Origin: Theocolax elegans
Taxonomy: Eukaryota > Arthropoda > Insecta > Hymenoptera > Cerocephalidae
NCBI GenBank assembly: GCA_026168455.1
Contig: CM047427.1
Coordinates: 87,574,670 to 87,638,669, forward strand
Direction of reading: 5' to 3'
DNA: 64,000 nucleotides
The notes beneath the pieces are model-generated. The model had not been told where the DNA came from. It did not search any database and was given only the letters and a program-made list of their open reading frames with translations. Made by a program: the position numbers and the translations under genes. Shown here in pieces: positions 26,401 through 41,400 of this stretch (the stretch's first letter is position 1; every line of letters begins with the position of its first letter).

Positions 26401-29400
26401 CGCACCAGGGTGGATCGCGATATGGCCAAGACAATTAATCATCTGTATAGCGCGCGAAATGCACGATCGTTCGGCTCCCGCGCGCACTTTTTCTTATGCG
26501 TCCTATTTTCTTATGGATTTTTCGATGCGACAACTTGACCTTTTCACGTATAAACCTTTACATCTAACGGATTTCAGGGTATTCTCATTAGATTACACTT
26601 TTTATTACGTATTCCTACCTGCTCATTCATACACTTTTCTGATATATTAATTACAAGAATTTATTACGATTACCAACATTTCAGTATTTCAAACGGAAAG
26701 TGTAGAAAGTAACGTATTTTATTTATTACTCGAACGAGGGATTATATCAAATTTGATATATACGTTCTATCTACTGAATTTGTAATTCATCTAACAAGTA
26801 TATGTCAATGTCGATAAGATACTTCTTTGTATAATCTTATAATAGTTTTGTCTGCAAAACAGGAAAGTATTAATCAACGAGATAGTTAACAAAGTATATT
26901 TCATCGGGTATGAGTACAAATGAATAATTCTATTATAATTGCAATAATAAAAAGCTAAATATACCATAATCGAATGATAAATTAATTTATTGTATATAGT
27001 TAAGTTGTATCGTATAATTTATTTATACTCTGTTAATCTTGATTGATACCACTTTTTATTAAAACATTATTTATACATGTAGTGCGTTTTAAATAATACA
27101 ATATATATTTTTCTAAAATTATTTCGCACAAGTACGCAAAATATAACGTTAAAACTTTGTAACAGTAAATGACTATTTTTAAGTGGAATAAGTTATTAAA
27201 AGTTACTTGAAGCTCATTATATAGTTATTAAACAAGTTTTCTTATCAAACAGTACATTGAAAACGTTTTAAAATAACTACATAAATAGGATGGCATTACA
27301 TAATCAAAATAATATATTATAAACATATTTATGTTCAATCGGCTAATGTACGTTAATTCATTAGACAGAGGTAAAACTCGTTTACTCTATAGAATTCCTC
27401 ATAATACACACGTGTATTTAAAATTCTTCGTCAATTACCTCATTGTTAAGCGGAATAATAATTATTTTAAACAAATTTAATAACAAAAAAGATAAATATT
27501 ATTCCTGAGACATCCAGTCCCTTAGATATCTAACCACTCGTAGCACTTAATCAAGAAGATTTAAAAAAAAAGGCAAAAACACGAATCCAAGGATCTTAGA
27601 GTAGCTTCCTTGGAGCCCCATGGATTTATGGCGACGATGCAATACTTGAGCGCTTAAGAGAGAACGAGATCGAAGCCGTACATGGCCTGACCGCGGCAGC
27701 AGTCGCGAAAGGAGAGGGGCTGAGATTTACCGCAAATGAATGAAACACAGTATATATATATACATACGTGAAAATAATATTTTTTCTATATAAAAAAATA
27801 TCATATATATTTCGTTTATATATGCACGCACGGGCACAAACAAACTTTTGATTTGTATTAAAAAGAAAAAAGAAAAAAGAAAAAAGAAAAAAAGAAAATA
27901 ACATACACGATAACTGGACGTATGAATAAGTGCACGTGTCTATTTGATCGTATCTATATACCAAGGCACTAAGGTGGTATCAAGATAACTTAAGTTCTTC
28001 CTTTTTGCGGATTCGTGTAGAGGTATGTATGTGTGTAGGCAATATATAAGAGAGACGCTCGCGCGAGGTAGGAGGCATGACTAGGGTTCTCTCATAGCGT
28101 TTATGTGCGTCTACGGTAACAGGCTTTGTACCACTTGTTAGCATAAAGTAACACGCTCGCGCGTGACACTGGAGAAAAAAAGTTATTATAGCTCTGGATT
28201 AAATTGCTTGGGAGTGTTGTTTAATTTGAGATCGTAATGCCACTCTCGTGGATATTTGTTAACGTATCGCCGGTTATTAATTACATCTCTCCTCGGATAT
28301 TTTATTCCTTTTGATCAATTGGAATGTTAATTGAAATGGGCGCTAATCGTCATTTGTATAAACGCTTAACTTTTATTTTAGTATATAAAATACAATTTAA
28401 AAAACAAAAAACAAAATATTCAAATGTTCGAATTATAAAGGAGTCTATATTCATTACGAATATAAAGTTAAATTTAAACTTCAGAATAAAATGTATTGCT
28501 TTTCCAATGAAACTTGTTCCTTTAGCATTAAAAAGATAAGATACTAATGGAAGCTAACTTTTCTTTAACTTCGCGAATGAAAATTCCGTGAAATTTTTTC
28601 AATGCCGTAAGGTAAAACCCGTAAACAACTTTTCAAAATAGGAACGATCAAACGACAAGAATAATAAGTACTATCTGACAATGTAATTTTCGTAAAATCG
28701 AGTGCACAAAAAATAATGTTATTTTTAACCAAAGTTTAAATTTTCCTCGTAAGAACCTTAAGAACGTATAAAAAAATCGCGGACTTTCACTTCAAGTGTA
28801 AGAATAAGCAAAAAAAGAATGAGCATCCATCGATGATATCTCATGACCACCTGCAACATTCCACCAGCACCCACACGGTCCTTCTCCCGTAATTTTGGGT
28901 ACTCTGACGCAAGTCACAATGAAACCATCTCGCGTGGGTCGTTCGTATATACGGTAGGTCCACGCGCCGCAGTAGCGATTCCGTTCTCTCAGCGCGAACA
29001 GGCCCTGGAATAGCGGGGCCTGAGAGCGGCTTATATGGAAGCGGCTCGAGAGCCGCGTGAACGCGCGTGACACACGCAGAATAGGAGTTTCTCCATTGGC
29101 TTCTCAACTTCTTTTTTTTTTTATTTTTATCTTTTCGCGATCCGTGTGTGTTTCGATTTTTGATCGGCAGTTTAGTGATTTCAAAAGTGTCGCGATGATG
29201 GTTCGAGTGATCCAGAAGCTAGATTAAACTTTTGTGAGTAGAATTTATATGTATAAAGTTTTGAGGCGGAGCTCCTAAACGCGCGGGTGAAATTCTTCAT
29301 CACTGGTCCATTGCCTTTTTTGGACACTCGGACCTTTCTCTCTCTCACTCGCGAAGTGGTCAGTTTTTTTTCAGCGAACGATACCACGAAATGAGTTACA

Positions 29401-32400
29401 ACGTTCTATACTGTTGGATTGATCAAGTAAATATTTATACTAAAGTACAGTGTTTTCAAAAACATTACGTTAAAAACTGAATAATAAATAATACCTTCAT
29501 TATGCATTATACACATTTAGAAACATTATTTTAATGTCAAATATTCATGAAGAAGTTGCACGTCAATTTAGGAACATTATAATACTATAATTTGACAGTG
29601 AAATTCAAATTTATCACAAATTTTTAATCAAGTTACGTAACGAAATATCCAATTATCGATGTAAAATGTATTAGATATAATAGGGTAACAAAATACAGTG
29701 TTAATTAAATAAGTAAATAAGTAACCAAAATTGTCCACTACATTATTAAATGCAACAATAGATGAAATTTTTTAGAATTAATAAAATACAAAATATAGAT
29801 ACGTTAATCTATACGAAAGCAAAAATATTGTTCAATATAAGAAAAAAGAAAAAGTTAGCTACCAAAAGTGCAATAACGCGATACGTTAGATTAAATGGTC
29901 GAGGCGTAAAAACACATAGATAATTCATTGCATAGCACATTCCACGAGAGAAATAAATCAATCGAACGATATTACCGCGTAATATAAGTATATACCTATA
30001 TGCAACCCTCGGATATGTAGCATAACGTCGTTTACTGCAACACTTTCGTGTATAAAATATATACGCGTACATACGGGACGGACGCGGAAATCCAATTAGT
30101 ATATCCGCAGAGATGCAAATCCTTAACCGCGAGATAAGACATGGGGTCTTAGATCGATAAGCGAATCTGATATAGTCAATCTTGTGCTTTATATATTGAA
30201 ACGAAACAGTTGAGATTATCGTTTGTCTTACCTATGGTTATTAATTGTTTACGATAAGAAAGTTGAAATATCATTAGTTTTCTTCATTTTACTCGTAGGT
30301 TGGATTAACCGTTAATTCTGCTTTTTTTTTATTTCTCTCTTAGTACATTAACGGATTTTACGAATGTTCTGAAGAGACGACAGGATGTGAACAGTTGATT
30401 TTAAAATTTCTTGCACTTCAAATTACATTGATTTACACGTAGTTATCAAAGATCTATCGCAGATCCATGTACATTGCGGTAACAGCATATGTACATACAG
30501 CAAGTATTAAAATAAACCAAGTCCAAGTTAAGAGATTTATTTTGATGCGAATATGCATATGACATTTGTTGCCTATTGTCACGATGTGTCCCAAGTATTA
30601 TTGACTGTCGTTCATTCGCTAAATTGGCTTTTTTCCTCTCCTCTCTTTCTCGCTCTTGCTCTCTCTTGTTCACTCTCTCTCTTTCTCTCTCTCTCTCTAT
30701 CTTATTCTCCTCTTGTTTTGCGCGCCGTCTTGAATTATCGCTAGCGGTGCATCAACCGTCGGGTTTTCCGTTGACTGGTCACTCGATTTATTATGCATTG
30801 ATTTGTCCACGAATCCATCGAAGCGAGTACACGCATTTATCACCCTTACTAAATTTGATGATTGATCTTTTCTTGAATGCAATTCCGATACGTACGCATA
30901 TATTTAAAAGGGGGATATATATATATATATATATATATGTATTGTATTATAAGACCCATTTGCTATGATGTGCTAAAACGAATTGAACTTACGGTGGACT
31001 CTCTCCGATCTACTAACTGAAGACCTTAGCCGCTGTAAAACACGACACCATTGTGCATTCGTATACAACGTTCTGAAAGGGATGTCGGATCCTAATTACT
31101 GAGTTCAACACGTTTCAACCCAAAAAATTATATCGATAATATTGAATCAATAATCTGAACAAAATTCATACGGATACTTTAAGAGATCAGGGAGGGACTG
31201 ACATTTTGATTTTTACAGCAAAAATAATTTATTTCATAATAATTATAAATAATATTTGGTCGGTTATTATTAATCAAAAAATACAAAAGTTGTCAACCAA
31301 AGCATAATTAAATTATCGATGTAAAAATCTGGAAAAATTTGGGTATATTGTTTAATACTTGCATAAGAGTCTGATGTTCACGATTTTCTCAAAAATTTAT
31401 TCTTTTGTTTATAAAAAAAAATATAAATATTACTATTTTCTGAGTCTGACATGTTTTTAATCAAAACAGCGGACGCATATAATAGAGACATACGAGAATT
31501 TTTCACACAATCGATTGGTGATCGTAATTTTTCACTTATTTTAACGTAAACTTTACTTATTTATAAGTTAAAATTAGTTTCACTTGACAAATAGATAGTT
31601 CAACCGTAACAAACTGAAAATGTTAGAAAAATAAACGATTATTTGGAATAGTGCACATTAAATGTAGATTAATAGAAATAAAATAAGTTCGAAAAAAATG
31701 ATTATATTATTTTAAAGGAGATCTCGAGGCAGTTGCAAACAATGTCCTGAAGAGCAACACCCACAACAACACCGAATCGAAAGTATAATCTATACGAAAC
31801 TATTCTCTCCGTCTAAGAGAAATTATCGAGTAGCATTTCCCGTTAGGTTGCATCTCTTATATATTCGCGGTTGTACGTGTGTATGTGTGCGTGAATGGCC
31901 CCAGGATGCATATCCGAGCGCTCGCGAGTGCGCGATTCGATTACGCGTGACTCGCGGGGAAAGCTGGGTGGTCTTTCAGGTAGTCCCGGTGTCATGCTGA
32001 TTTATCAATTCGTTCAAAACGGAAAAATTTTGCATTCCCGGGATCGTGTATAATTATATGTATGTGTACGCCTTTTGCGTTTTTGACTCTACTATATGTA
32101 TATATATATATATATATATATTTAATTGATTATCTTTAAGTGCATGCGAGATTTTAGTATAAATTATAGATTTGTGTTTTAGTATTCCATTATATAATGT
32201 GAGATATCCTATAGGTTTAGGGAAAGGATAGAGAAATTTTAGAGACAGAATGCTAAATTGCTTGTGTGCTTTATCATAATTATAGTGAAGAAAGCGTTAA
32301 TAATTTTGATAAATGTTAGAGTATGTGATATTTCGTATTTGCATACTATAGAAAAAGTAGAATGAAACATGAAAAAATACGTATTATTTAGCATCAAGCG

Positions 32401-35400
32401 ACCCATATTCCACGAAATAAATTCCGTTTGCAATTAACATTCTTTTTTTTTTCATCATCCAAGAGAATTACATGCAAATTTATACGTGCAAGTATCAACT
32501 CTCCGTTGTTCATTCTTTTTTTTCGTGATACCCTGGCTTCTGAAGCATCGGTTTTATAACTATTCATAAGCGCGCGAAGAGAGAAAGAGAACCGCGTAAT
32601 TGGTTATGACGCGACGGGGGCACTTGGGCGACTTCTCGATGCCATCATCCCTGTGTATAATATACACTATACTTTTTCCTTTCTGGCGCAACGAAAAAAC
32701 GTGAAACAACGGGTTGGATTGCACAAATCGATTGCGGGAGAAGATTATCATCATTTTATTTCATTTGATTCTATTGTAATAATTGATGATCCTTAATATT
32801 TTCATATAAATTCTAATTCTAATTTTATTTCAACTATGTTTTTTTTATTGCTACAACTTTTATAACATATTTACTATGTTTATGCTTTTTAATATTAAAC
32901 GAATTTATATACCGTCGTAATATTGGAAAAGAACATTTCAAAATATATATATTGTACACAATTTTTCTACCGATTCCATTTTATCGACATAAAGGTACTT
33001 AAACTGCCAATACTTAATTATAACAAAAATTTCTTTATTTACTCACAATGAATTTCCATGAAAATTAGAAACTCAAAGTAAGCTTGAAAAAACTTTCTCA
33101 GCATAGTAACATATGTTATATATACGTATGTATATACGTTTTACGACTGATTTTCTCTCGGGTATATCGAAGAAGTCGCGTTTACGAGGGACCTCAATTC
33201 CTCGATCGCGTACGTGTGGACGACCTTACGTTGGGTGGCGGTAACAACAAAAAAAAAAGCAGAAAAAAAGAAAGAAAGAAAAAAGAAGACAACATTCGGA
33301 ATTACGTGACGGGGCAACTGAATTTATGGAGTACCAGGACACTTGTTAAAAACGAGCTTTGAATAACTTGTCGTTTCTTTTGTAGCGCTAGTATATTTAT
33401 CGATGACAATTACTTTTCTGGATCTTTGTTTATTTCGTTTAAATTATTAAAACTGCCGGGTAAATCTTTATTAAAACGCAACATTTTATCTACTTTTCGA
33501 AAAACCGTTGAAATAAATATTCATTAACTTGGGCAATATAAATATACTTAACGAGACCGACTTTATTATACCGGATGAAATATTCTATACCTATTTAAAT
33601 GCAAATTCATTTGACTTAATTAACCGGTAAAATTTATAAAACTCTAGTCTAGCGTTAAAAAATTAATCGGCGATAATTCAATAATTATATACGTATGAAG
33701 AAGAATCATTAGTTTCGAATCATTATTAAAGTATATTTAGTGGAATTGTATTAATCTTAATAGATGGTTAATACTGGATTTTCGCGTTTGGTTGCAAGTA
33801 ACATTAATTCACACTTAGCCCGGTCATTTAAACTGAATCACAGTGTCGAAGTAATCGCGGGTTTTGCTCTTCGTTACAACCAGTTAACTTGCCCATTATT
33901 TTTAATTTAGTTGCGCGTGTAAAACTGAGACACTGCGCGGCCGCGCGAAAAATCGACGAGGGCATTCACTTTTATCTCAACGATGCCATCGACTTTGGTA
34001 AGATAACTGATATCGAAATAAAGTCTGGTATATGTTAATTTACCATTATATCACTGGTTTTATTTACTTTTTATCTGCTTTGAAATCCGCGTGATTTTTG
34101 TACACAAAGTATTATATTTAATTTAAACACTGCCTTAAATTTTCAGTAACTCTCGAAAGAAATTACTATTTTGAATAAATCATTCGGTTCGTTACCTGGT
34201 AAAAAAAAGATTAAATTTTAGCCACTTGATACACGCAAATTCAAGAAGCTCAGTGAATCGCATAAGTTTTCTATTAAACCTTTTTTATTCTCATCGTTCT
34301 AAGGAGGGGCTCAAAAAAAGGATTGTCAGATGAGTGTGAGAGTTAGTCCGTATGGCGTGAATTGAATTCGAATGAGAGAAGTATAGAACCATCAGTTTGG
34401 GGGCGTGTCAGTATCGTCTTCCTTTTAACCTCTTCTTCCTTTTCTTCATTTCGATTCTTTCGTGTAATATATTACTACATTATGAGATTGCGACGTTTTG
34501 AAATGTTCAATCATCGGTTCCTTGCTTATTGTGTGTTGGACCCTACTTATAGTTTTTAAAGACGATCGATGCATTCTATTTGAATAGGTTTTTTAATGAA
34601 CGTTTTCGATGGTGTGAGTTTATTTTACATTTTGATTTATTTGAATTGATTTATGTACAAGGATGAGAGCATTATTCAAAATGTTTTAACAAATGCTTTT
34701 AATGATTCATAATAATTTAGATTTATTTATAAAAAATTTCTAAAATTTAATAAATTACTTCATATATATTTAATATCATACTGAAACATATGGAAAAGCA
34801 ATTTTGATATGAATAATTTAATAAATGGAATAAACTTTTACTATTATTATGTCGCTCCCTTACTCTATCTTTCTCTCTCTCTCTCTTAACGTGATAAATG
34901 AGGTTTCGCACTCGATTATAAAACTAAGTAATTTTTCATTGTCACTTGAAAATTTTAATACCTTGTAACATTGTAAAAGTGTGGAAAATCGTATTTTTCC
35001 TATAATTAGATAAAGTGTAATATTGATGCGCGAACAATTTAAAGGATAAAATTAGCAATGCACAAATTTTGACGTAAATAAGAAAAGAAATCGCTGCCTC
35101 TCCAAAATAACACAGTCGATACATTCATGAACATTGAGTAATATTTCTTGCGGACTGGGTATATTCATAAAATTCCGAACGGTGCATATATAAGCCGGAG
35201 GGGTAAGACGAATGGATATATGCATCCAGCATATAGATTTTCGCGTCTAATGGCAACCGCCGTATTTTACAGGCACTTGCCGAAGCACTTTAGCCCCTCG
35301 AACCTTAGTGCACTTGCTGTACTCTCCCTTATTGCGCTACTCCTCTGTATTTTCGCTCTTCCCTTCCTTACCTTTCGTTCATTCCTTTTTCAATTGAACG

Positions 35401-38400
35401 TACCTCTCGAGACTCGAGCTTGGATTCTCCTGATTTCGATGTACAAGTGGGAAAGTATATCCGATACCTTTATTTTTATTAAATCTCGGTAAACCGATGC
35501 GTAGGTACGTGTTTTAAATTCAATTTTAAAATACTAAACTAATTTTCCTTTAAATACTAAATAATGTTACTTTAAATCAAAATCGCGTAATAAGAACTTT
35601 GGTATGGTATGATGGAGAATTGCATTAAGTTTAACTACCCACCTGACCCACAACAAAGGTCATTAAGGAGCAAAACTTGAGTTAACTCTCACAGCGTGCA
35701 ACCCAGCTCAAAAATACGCGACTCGGCGTAGGCGTTAACCGTCTCGAGCTCGTCGGCGACGGCACTAAAATTAACTGATGCCGTCGCCCATTACGACCCC
35801 GAAAACCCAACGGATTGCGTAACTTCCAGTTTGCTCGATGCAAATTGCTGGATTTTCATGAATGATGCATTAATTCGATACGAAATCATCTGGAATGGGT
35901 ATAACTTTACTCGAGAGATTTAACGAATTTAATATTTGAATATACTCACATACTCGCATACAGGGAATCAAGTGTTGGAATGACTGCCTAAATCTACGGG
36001 TTGAAATCCATACGGTATTGATATTCTATCTGTCTACTGGATTTTCTTCAGTCATTCAATACTCATAATTGAAAAATAGTATACTACGCGTATCCTTCCA
36101 GATGCTAATTAAATTACATCGCCCGAAGTTGATGAAATAATGTTGTACGATCGATTTCCTCGACACGAAAGTACATAATTATCGAGATTGTTAATCACTA
36201 TATAAATGTTGTTTCAGAAGGCCGGGAAACTCCTTTGTCACCACCACCAGCGTCGAGCTCGTCGATCCAAACTTCACCACGTGGATTGGGTTACACTTGC
36301 GGACCCATCGATGGCTCGTTGTACGCCGTCGTTCAAACGAGCGGTGGCGGCCAGGGAGCCGCTGCCAGGGGCTCGCCGTTGACCGTTTCTATGGACAGTG
36401 GGATCAGTAGCGCACCACCGCAGAGGCAAAGTCCACCCGAGATTAACGAGGCCGAGAGCCAGGTCCACGGTGACCTTGACAAATTGCTTCATGATATGAT
36501 GCTTACCGTTGAGGTACGTACTTTATTAATCTTTCGTTTCGTTTCTTCTCGGCATTTGTCTCGGCATATTCCTCACAAATAAATGCAGTTACATAAAGTT
36601 TGCGGATATAACGTGCATATGAAATAGATTAACGGCATTGAATCGATGTCGAATATATTTGAATTATTCAATTCTATGTAAAAAGCGATATTATTGAACT
36701 TGACTTCCCCGAGAAACTTCCTCGTCCCACGCACCTATCGACGGGGACATATTGACGGGTAAAAAATATTTGTTGGAACGTTTCAGTCTATGCCAGATCC
36801 TCCGAACGACGAATTCAGTCGAACATTACGAAACGGCAAGATGTACATTCAGGAGCAACCCCGTAGCTACGCGAGTCAACCGAGCGGCTCGTCCACTTAT
36901 TCGACTCTCAAGGACTCTTACCGCAGTTACAACAGTAGCACAGCCAAAGAGTCAAGTCCTCCTTATAACTCGAGCAGTAACTACAGTACCTTGAAACACG
37001 GAACGAGTCCATCTTACGACGCAGTTGACTTTCAACGAAATTCACCCGAACGAAAAACCAACGACGCTTCGTTTTCACCTCCAGGGAACATTGATTACAT
37101 CGACGAGGATATACCGTACCACGCGAGACAAACGAGTCAACCGTTCTCTTATGGAGCTACCAACGAAATGATTAAACATCAAAAATTGTCATCTCCGTCG
37201 CTCGTGAGAAAGGCTTCGGTTCGCGGAGCTGCACCGGTCGTCGATTTGGATGAAATATTGGGAGAATCAAATACCACTAGAAGTACAAGAGCTTCGAGTC
37301 CACTTAGTCCTAATACACCTGATCCTCCACCGGAGTTTGCCAATGGCCCGGTTGCCAAGACCTCTCACAACGAAGGAGTCGATGGGTAAGTTACAGTCTC
37401 GCTAAATCTTTCGATTATTTCTTCGTACTACCCTTACGTTTTCGATTACTCAAGTTTTTCAAATCTGTAGAATCAACCAAAATAACATCTGATTTATTAC
37501 ATTTACTTTCCCGATACAAAAACATTTAAAAATCTATCGTTCTCTCGATTTTTAAGAAACAACTAAACACACATTCTCCTGTTCAAGTTTCGTATATAAA
37601 CGGCTCAAACGTAATTTAGCTCAGCTAGAACAAAACCATTACAAATTTGTCGGTAGAAAATTACTCCCTTCGCTCGTCAAATCGTAAAGGAAAGTATCAA
37701 CATCTCAATGAAATCTATTGTACGAAAATTAGCGTTATTCAAAATCTATTTTTAAGCCAGAGAGACAGAATAATCGAATGGTTCCTCGGTAACAAAAAGG
37801 GGAAAGTTGTAAAGAGTCGTTCTTGGTCTCCTTTCCGAAAGAGACAATTAATAAATCGTGCGTACGGTTGTACTCCGACACTCAGTTACGAAATTTACGA
37901 ACGGCACACGAAACGTCTGCCAAGAATGGTAAATGCGGTCGTACTGCGCGAGTTTCAGTCATTGTGAAGAGAGCAACGATGACAGAAATACAAGCTTTAA
38001 AATTCGTTTGACGATCATTTCCACCAAAAAGTAAGTAACCGTAAGATTACACATCTTTGCAGTGTAATAACATTCTTCACAATCGTTCCTCGTAAAAATA
38101 ATAATTTTTCATACCAAACCTAAAAAAAAACTATAACATACTTAGTAAATTATTAATTGATACAAGAATAATTAGCAGAAGCTCATTAGAAACACTGAAT
38201 TTACTTATTTATCGTAACTACCAAAATTGATCAATTTTAATAGATTAACAAACATCGTTTGAGTATTTCGTAGTGGTTCGTATTACGGGTGACGCGGAAG
38301 TCAATGTATGTATAAAGCCAGAAAAAAAGGTAACGTTAGAATAAAGATAATAATAGAGTAATTAAATGATTAACAGCCGAAGGAAGTGCGTACAAAAAAA

Positions 38401-41400
38401 TTGTACGCGTACCGTAGAAGAAAACTCGCTGACGTGTTCATAGATCGATGCTAAACGTAGAAATTAATGATTACCAATGGCTTGCTTGGCACGCCTGCAA
38501 TTATAAGTGCGTTATGTAGGTGTGCACGTGTGTTTATGAGCCTTGAAACAGGCAGATACAGGGTATGCGTACACCCGTTCCTCTTCCTCGATCAAATTCA
38601 GAATCTTTAATCGTATCTTCTGTAATTTTAAAGATTAAATAATTCCACGAATAATGAATTCGTAATCTTTTTAATAACTAATCGAGTCTTGTTTATGAGT
38701 TCACATTTTTATTTATATTCAGGTACGCTTAATAATACAGTTTAGCTTGATTGCTTGTATTACGATTATATAATATTTTCTCATAAGAATAATTTTTAAA
38801 ATTGATACAAGAAAATATACGCAGCAATTTTATTTTTAACTCGTATGGTTGCGGATTAGATCAACAATTAAGTAAAAAATAATATAAATTATTCATTGTA
38901 TATTTTCATAGTGAGATCGCGAAACTTGAGCTTTTAGTAGAAATGAAAATATTCCAATTTTATGACACAAGCTGCGGTTCAAGGATGCAAATACACGAAT
39001 ATAGGAATGAAAAAATAAAATTCTGCTTCGGATCATAAAATTACAACAGATGTTAGAAATTTCTGAAATTTTTCTTTAATATAAAATTTTAACGTAACGG
39101 TAGTTAGATTTTCTTAGCAAAAATATCTAAAATATATTAGCTATAACAAATGCAACGTAAATTACAATTAAAAGTAAAAATAAAAGCAGAATTAATCAAT
39201 GCACTTTTGATCCGTAATCTGAGAAAATACCTTGGATTATTGATCAAAGGTTTGAATGACACTCTTCTCTATAGAAAGGAAGATAAATATTAAATAACAA
39301 AACACGGAAAGTGGGCAGGCAAGTTAAAGAAAGAAGTGCACCCGCGGGTATCTATTTCGAGCTTTCGAGTCGCCCTCTGACATAATTATATAAATATAGC
39401 TGGGCAGACGAGACACGCTAAATCGGCCATGGTGGTATACCGTCGTATAGCACAAGAAACAGTCAAGGAGGCAAATGCACTTTTTTCTTTATTCTTCCTT
39501 TTCATCGCGTCTACTTTCACTCGTGTATGGAGTCCCCTCCAAAACCGGAAATTCGAGAGTAGAGAAAAGGACAAGAGGCCACCAGGAAGTCGTTAGGGTG
39601 TCTTAATTTCTTTGAAATCAAACTAGTTTGTTGTCTTGCGTTTCACTGCGGTACTCCTTAGGAACAACAATACCAAACTGTTGTTTTTGTAAATCACTTC
39701 TACGTTCTTGGAGTTTACGTATAGCTTTTAAGAGCTTTGTAAGACGTCTTTTTTCATCTTGGGCCATATGTGTCTTTTTTCTCTTTGTGAAATTCGAGAG
39801 TTTATTAAACGTAGGTAAACATTTCGTTGGAAAGAAAGAAATTGTTTACATTACAAAAAATCTTACATTATACGTGCAGTTATTAATATACTTCTAGCAA
39901 TAGTAATATATAATTCTCTATAATGAGAATCTAACAATGTGATGTAATTTCGGTAAATTGCTAACCGACCAGTCATAATTCTATTAAGTCTATACGATTA
40001 CGTAACCTCAAATATTAAGTAGAACGAGGGCAAAACTAGCCCAATCTCTCACACGAAACCGTAATTATTACATTATAAATAATAACCTGCCATCGTATAA
40101 CGTTTAATATTATTATAATAAGCAAATTATATTTACCGTCAATCACTCTCACTTTTTTCTACGATTTTTCTATACCGTAAAATTCTTTGTACTACGGAAT
40201 GTTCATACAACTGTTATTACAAATTTGTAAAAATATCGATAATTATAAATACGTGAAATAACATGTATGTACGCGCGTGCTTGTGCGTGCGTGTGTGTGT
40301 GCGCGTACTTGGCAATAGCAAATCAACGCGTGAGTAGCAACAAGTTGCGCGCCCGCATTTATTTACGCCCATTAAGCGTGTGGTAAATACAGTACATTGC
40401 ATTTGAAAGCACACAGCTATCTTCATACACTATGGTTCAAAAGTATTATAGCAGCTTTATTTTTTGAACGGTTGTATTTAACAATTTAACTTTGAAGTAA
40501 AGTGTCGTGGAAATTCTTATAACGCAACAGAAATTACAACGTAATGTCGTAGTACCATTATCTATATATATACATATGGTATTTTTAACGATTAATTAGC
40601 ACGTGTTTCAAGATTTTCTGAGATTTCTAACTTCGTATTTTATTATCTCGATATTCCTTAATTATAGAATCAATTTATATTAGAACGCTAAATATATATA
40701 TAAATTTTATTCAATTACACGTGAATTATACCGCATAATTTAGTGTCTATCTCGTCTATAAGCGGGTAGTTTTAAGTATCATTATGAAAACCATGTCTAT
40801 TTCAGGTTTCGCGATGGTTTAATCAAAATTTAAGAGAAATCGTATCGTGGTAATAATATAAAGTGTAACGAACAAACAAAATATAAAAATCTAAAGTCGG
40901 AAAAACCGTGGAGTAAAAACTTTTGCCATATTCTGTCCGTATAAAATAGCTACGTCCGCGATGATTATCAAACGACTCAGATATATAGAGTGACGTCTCT
41001 CCTCGTCGTATCTGTTATAATTTGCGCGCCGATGACTTTTACGTTCTGCTTCGAATGCCGGCTCTGCCCGCTTAATAATCTCTCTCGTTACGCGCGATTA
41101 CTTTGCGAGCGCGCTAGGGGCCCATTTCGCGGATTTATATGCATTGTCGCGCGTCGATGATGGTATTACAGAGAGTGAGTTGTAGATGTTTTGAAAACGC
41201 GCGGTCGAGCAATTATTTTAATTTAATTATATTACGTTTACAACGTTACTTTGTAACGTCCAAATCTAACTTTCGTTTTAATTAATTGACTATAAATTTC
41301 CTGGCTAAGAAGATGCGAATGGTCATTTTAATAAAATTATGGGATGAAACGGTTCGACTACAGATTTTCATGAGACCATCGATATATTAACGAGATCTAG

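Larger units (their letters stand above)
14949..36217. other. 21-kb tensin intron with nested gene and islands
   Basis: Very long AT-rich intron. On the minus strand it contains the Kunitz-type gene (20313-21459). It also holds GC-rich islands near 18880-19060, 26100-26420, 28840-29070 and a smaller one at about 31890-31990, which may be alternative tensin promoters or enhancers; a coding-like 49-codon frame at 27599-27747; an 8-bp hairpin (CGCCCTCG/CGAGGGCG) at 23329-23359; a TATATAAG site near 35190; and several microsatellites. No further tensin exon could be supported. Confidence 0.6.

Noticed and set aside
29195..29227. Short frame [10 protein letters not shown] after a TCGGCAG acceptor-like site
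   Set aside because: Only ten codons, with no downstream exon that fits; kept only as part of the island description.
33961..34012. Possible alternative tensin first exon with ATG at 33982 and a TTTG/GTAAGA donor
   Set aside because: It ends in phase 0, but the next tensin acceptor at 36218 needs phase 1, so it cannot join in frame as a coding exon.
35148..35492. 114-codon plus-strand frame near a TATATAAG site in the tensin intron
   Set aside because: No homology, no conserved motif and no fitting donor for tensin; best treated as chance.
37647..37967. 106-codon plus-strand frame in the tensin intron after exon 9
   Set aside because: It starts at a non-ATG codon, has no homology, and the flanking exons already join in phase.
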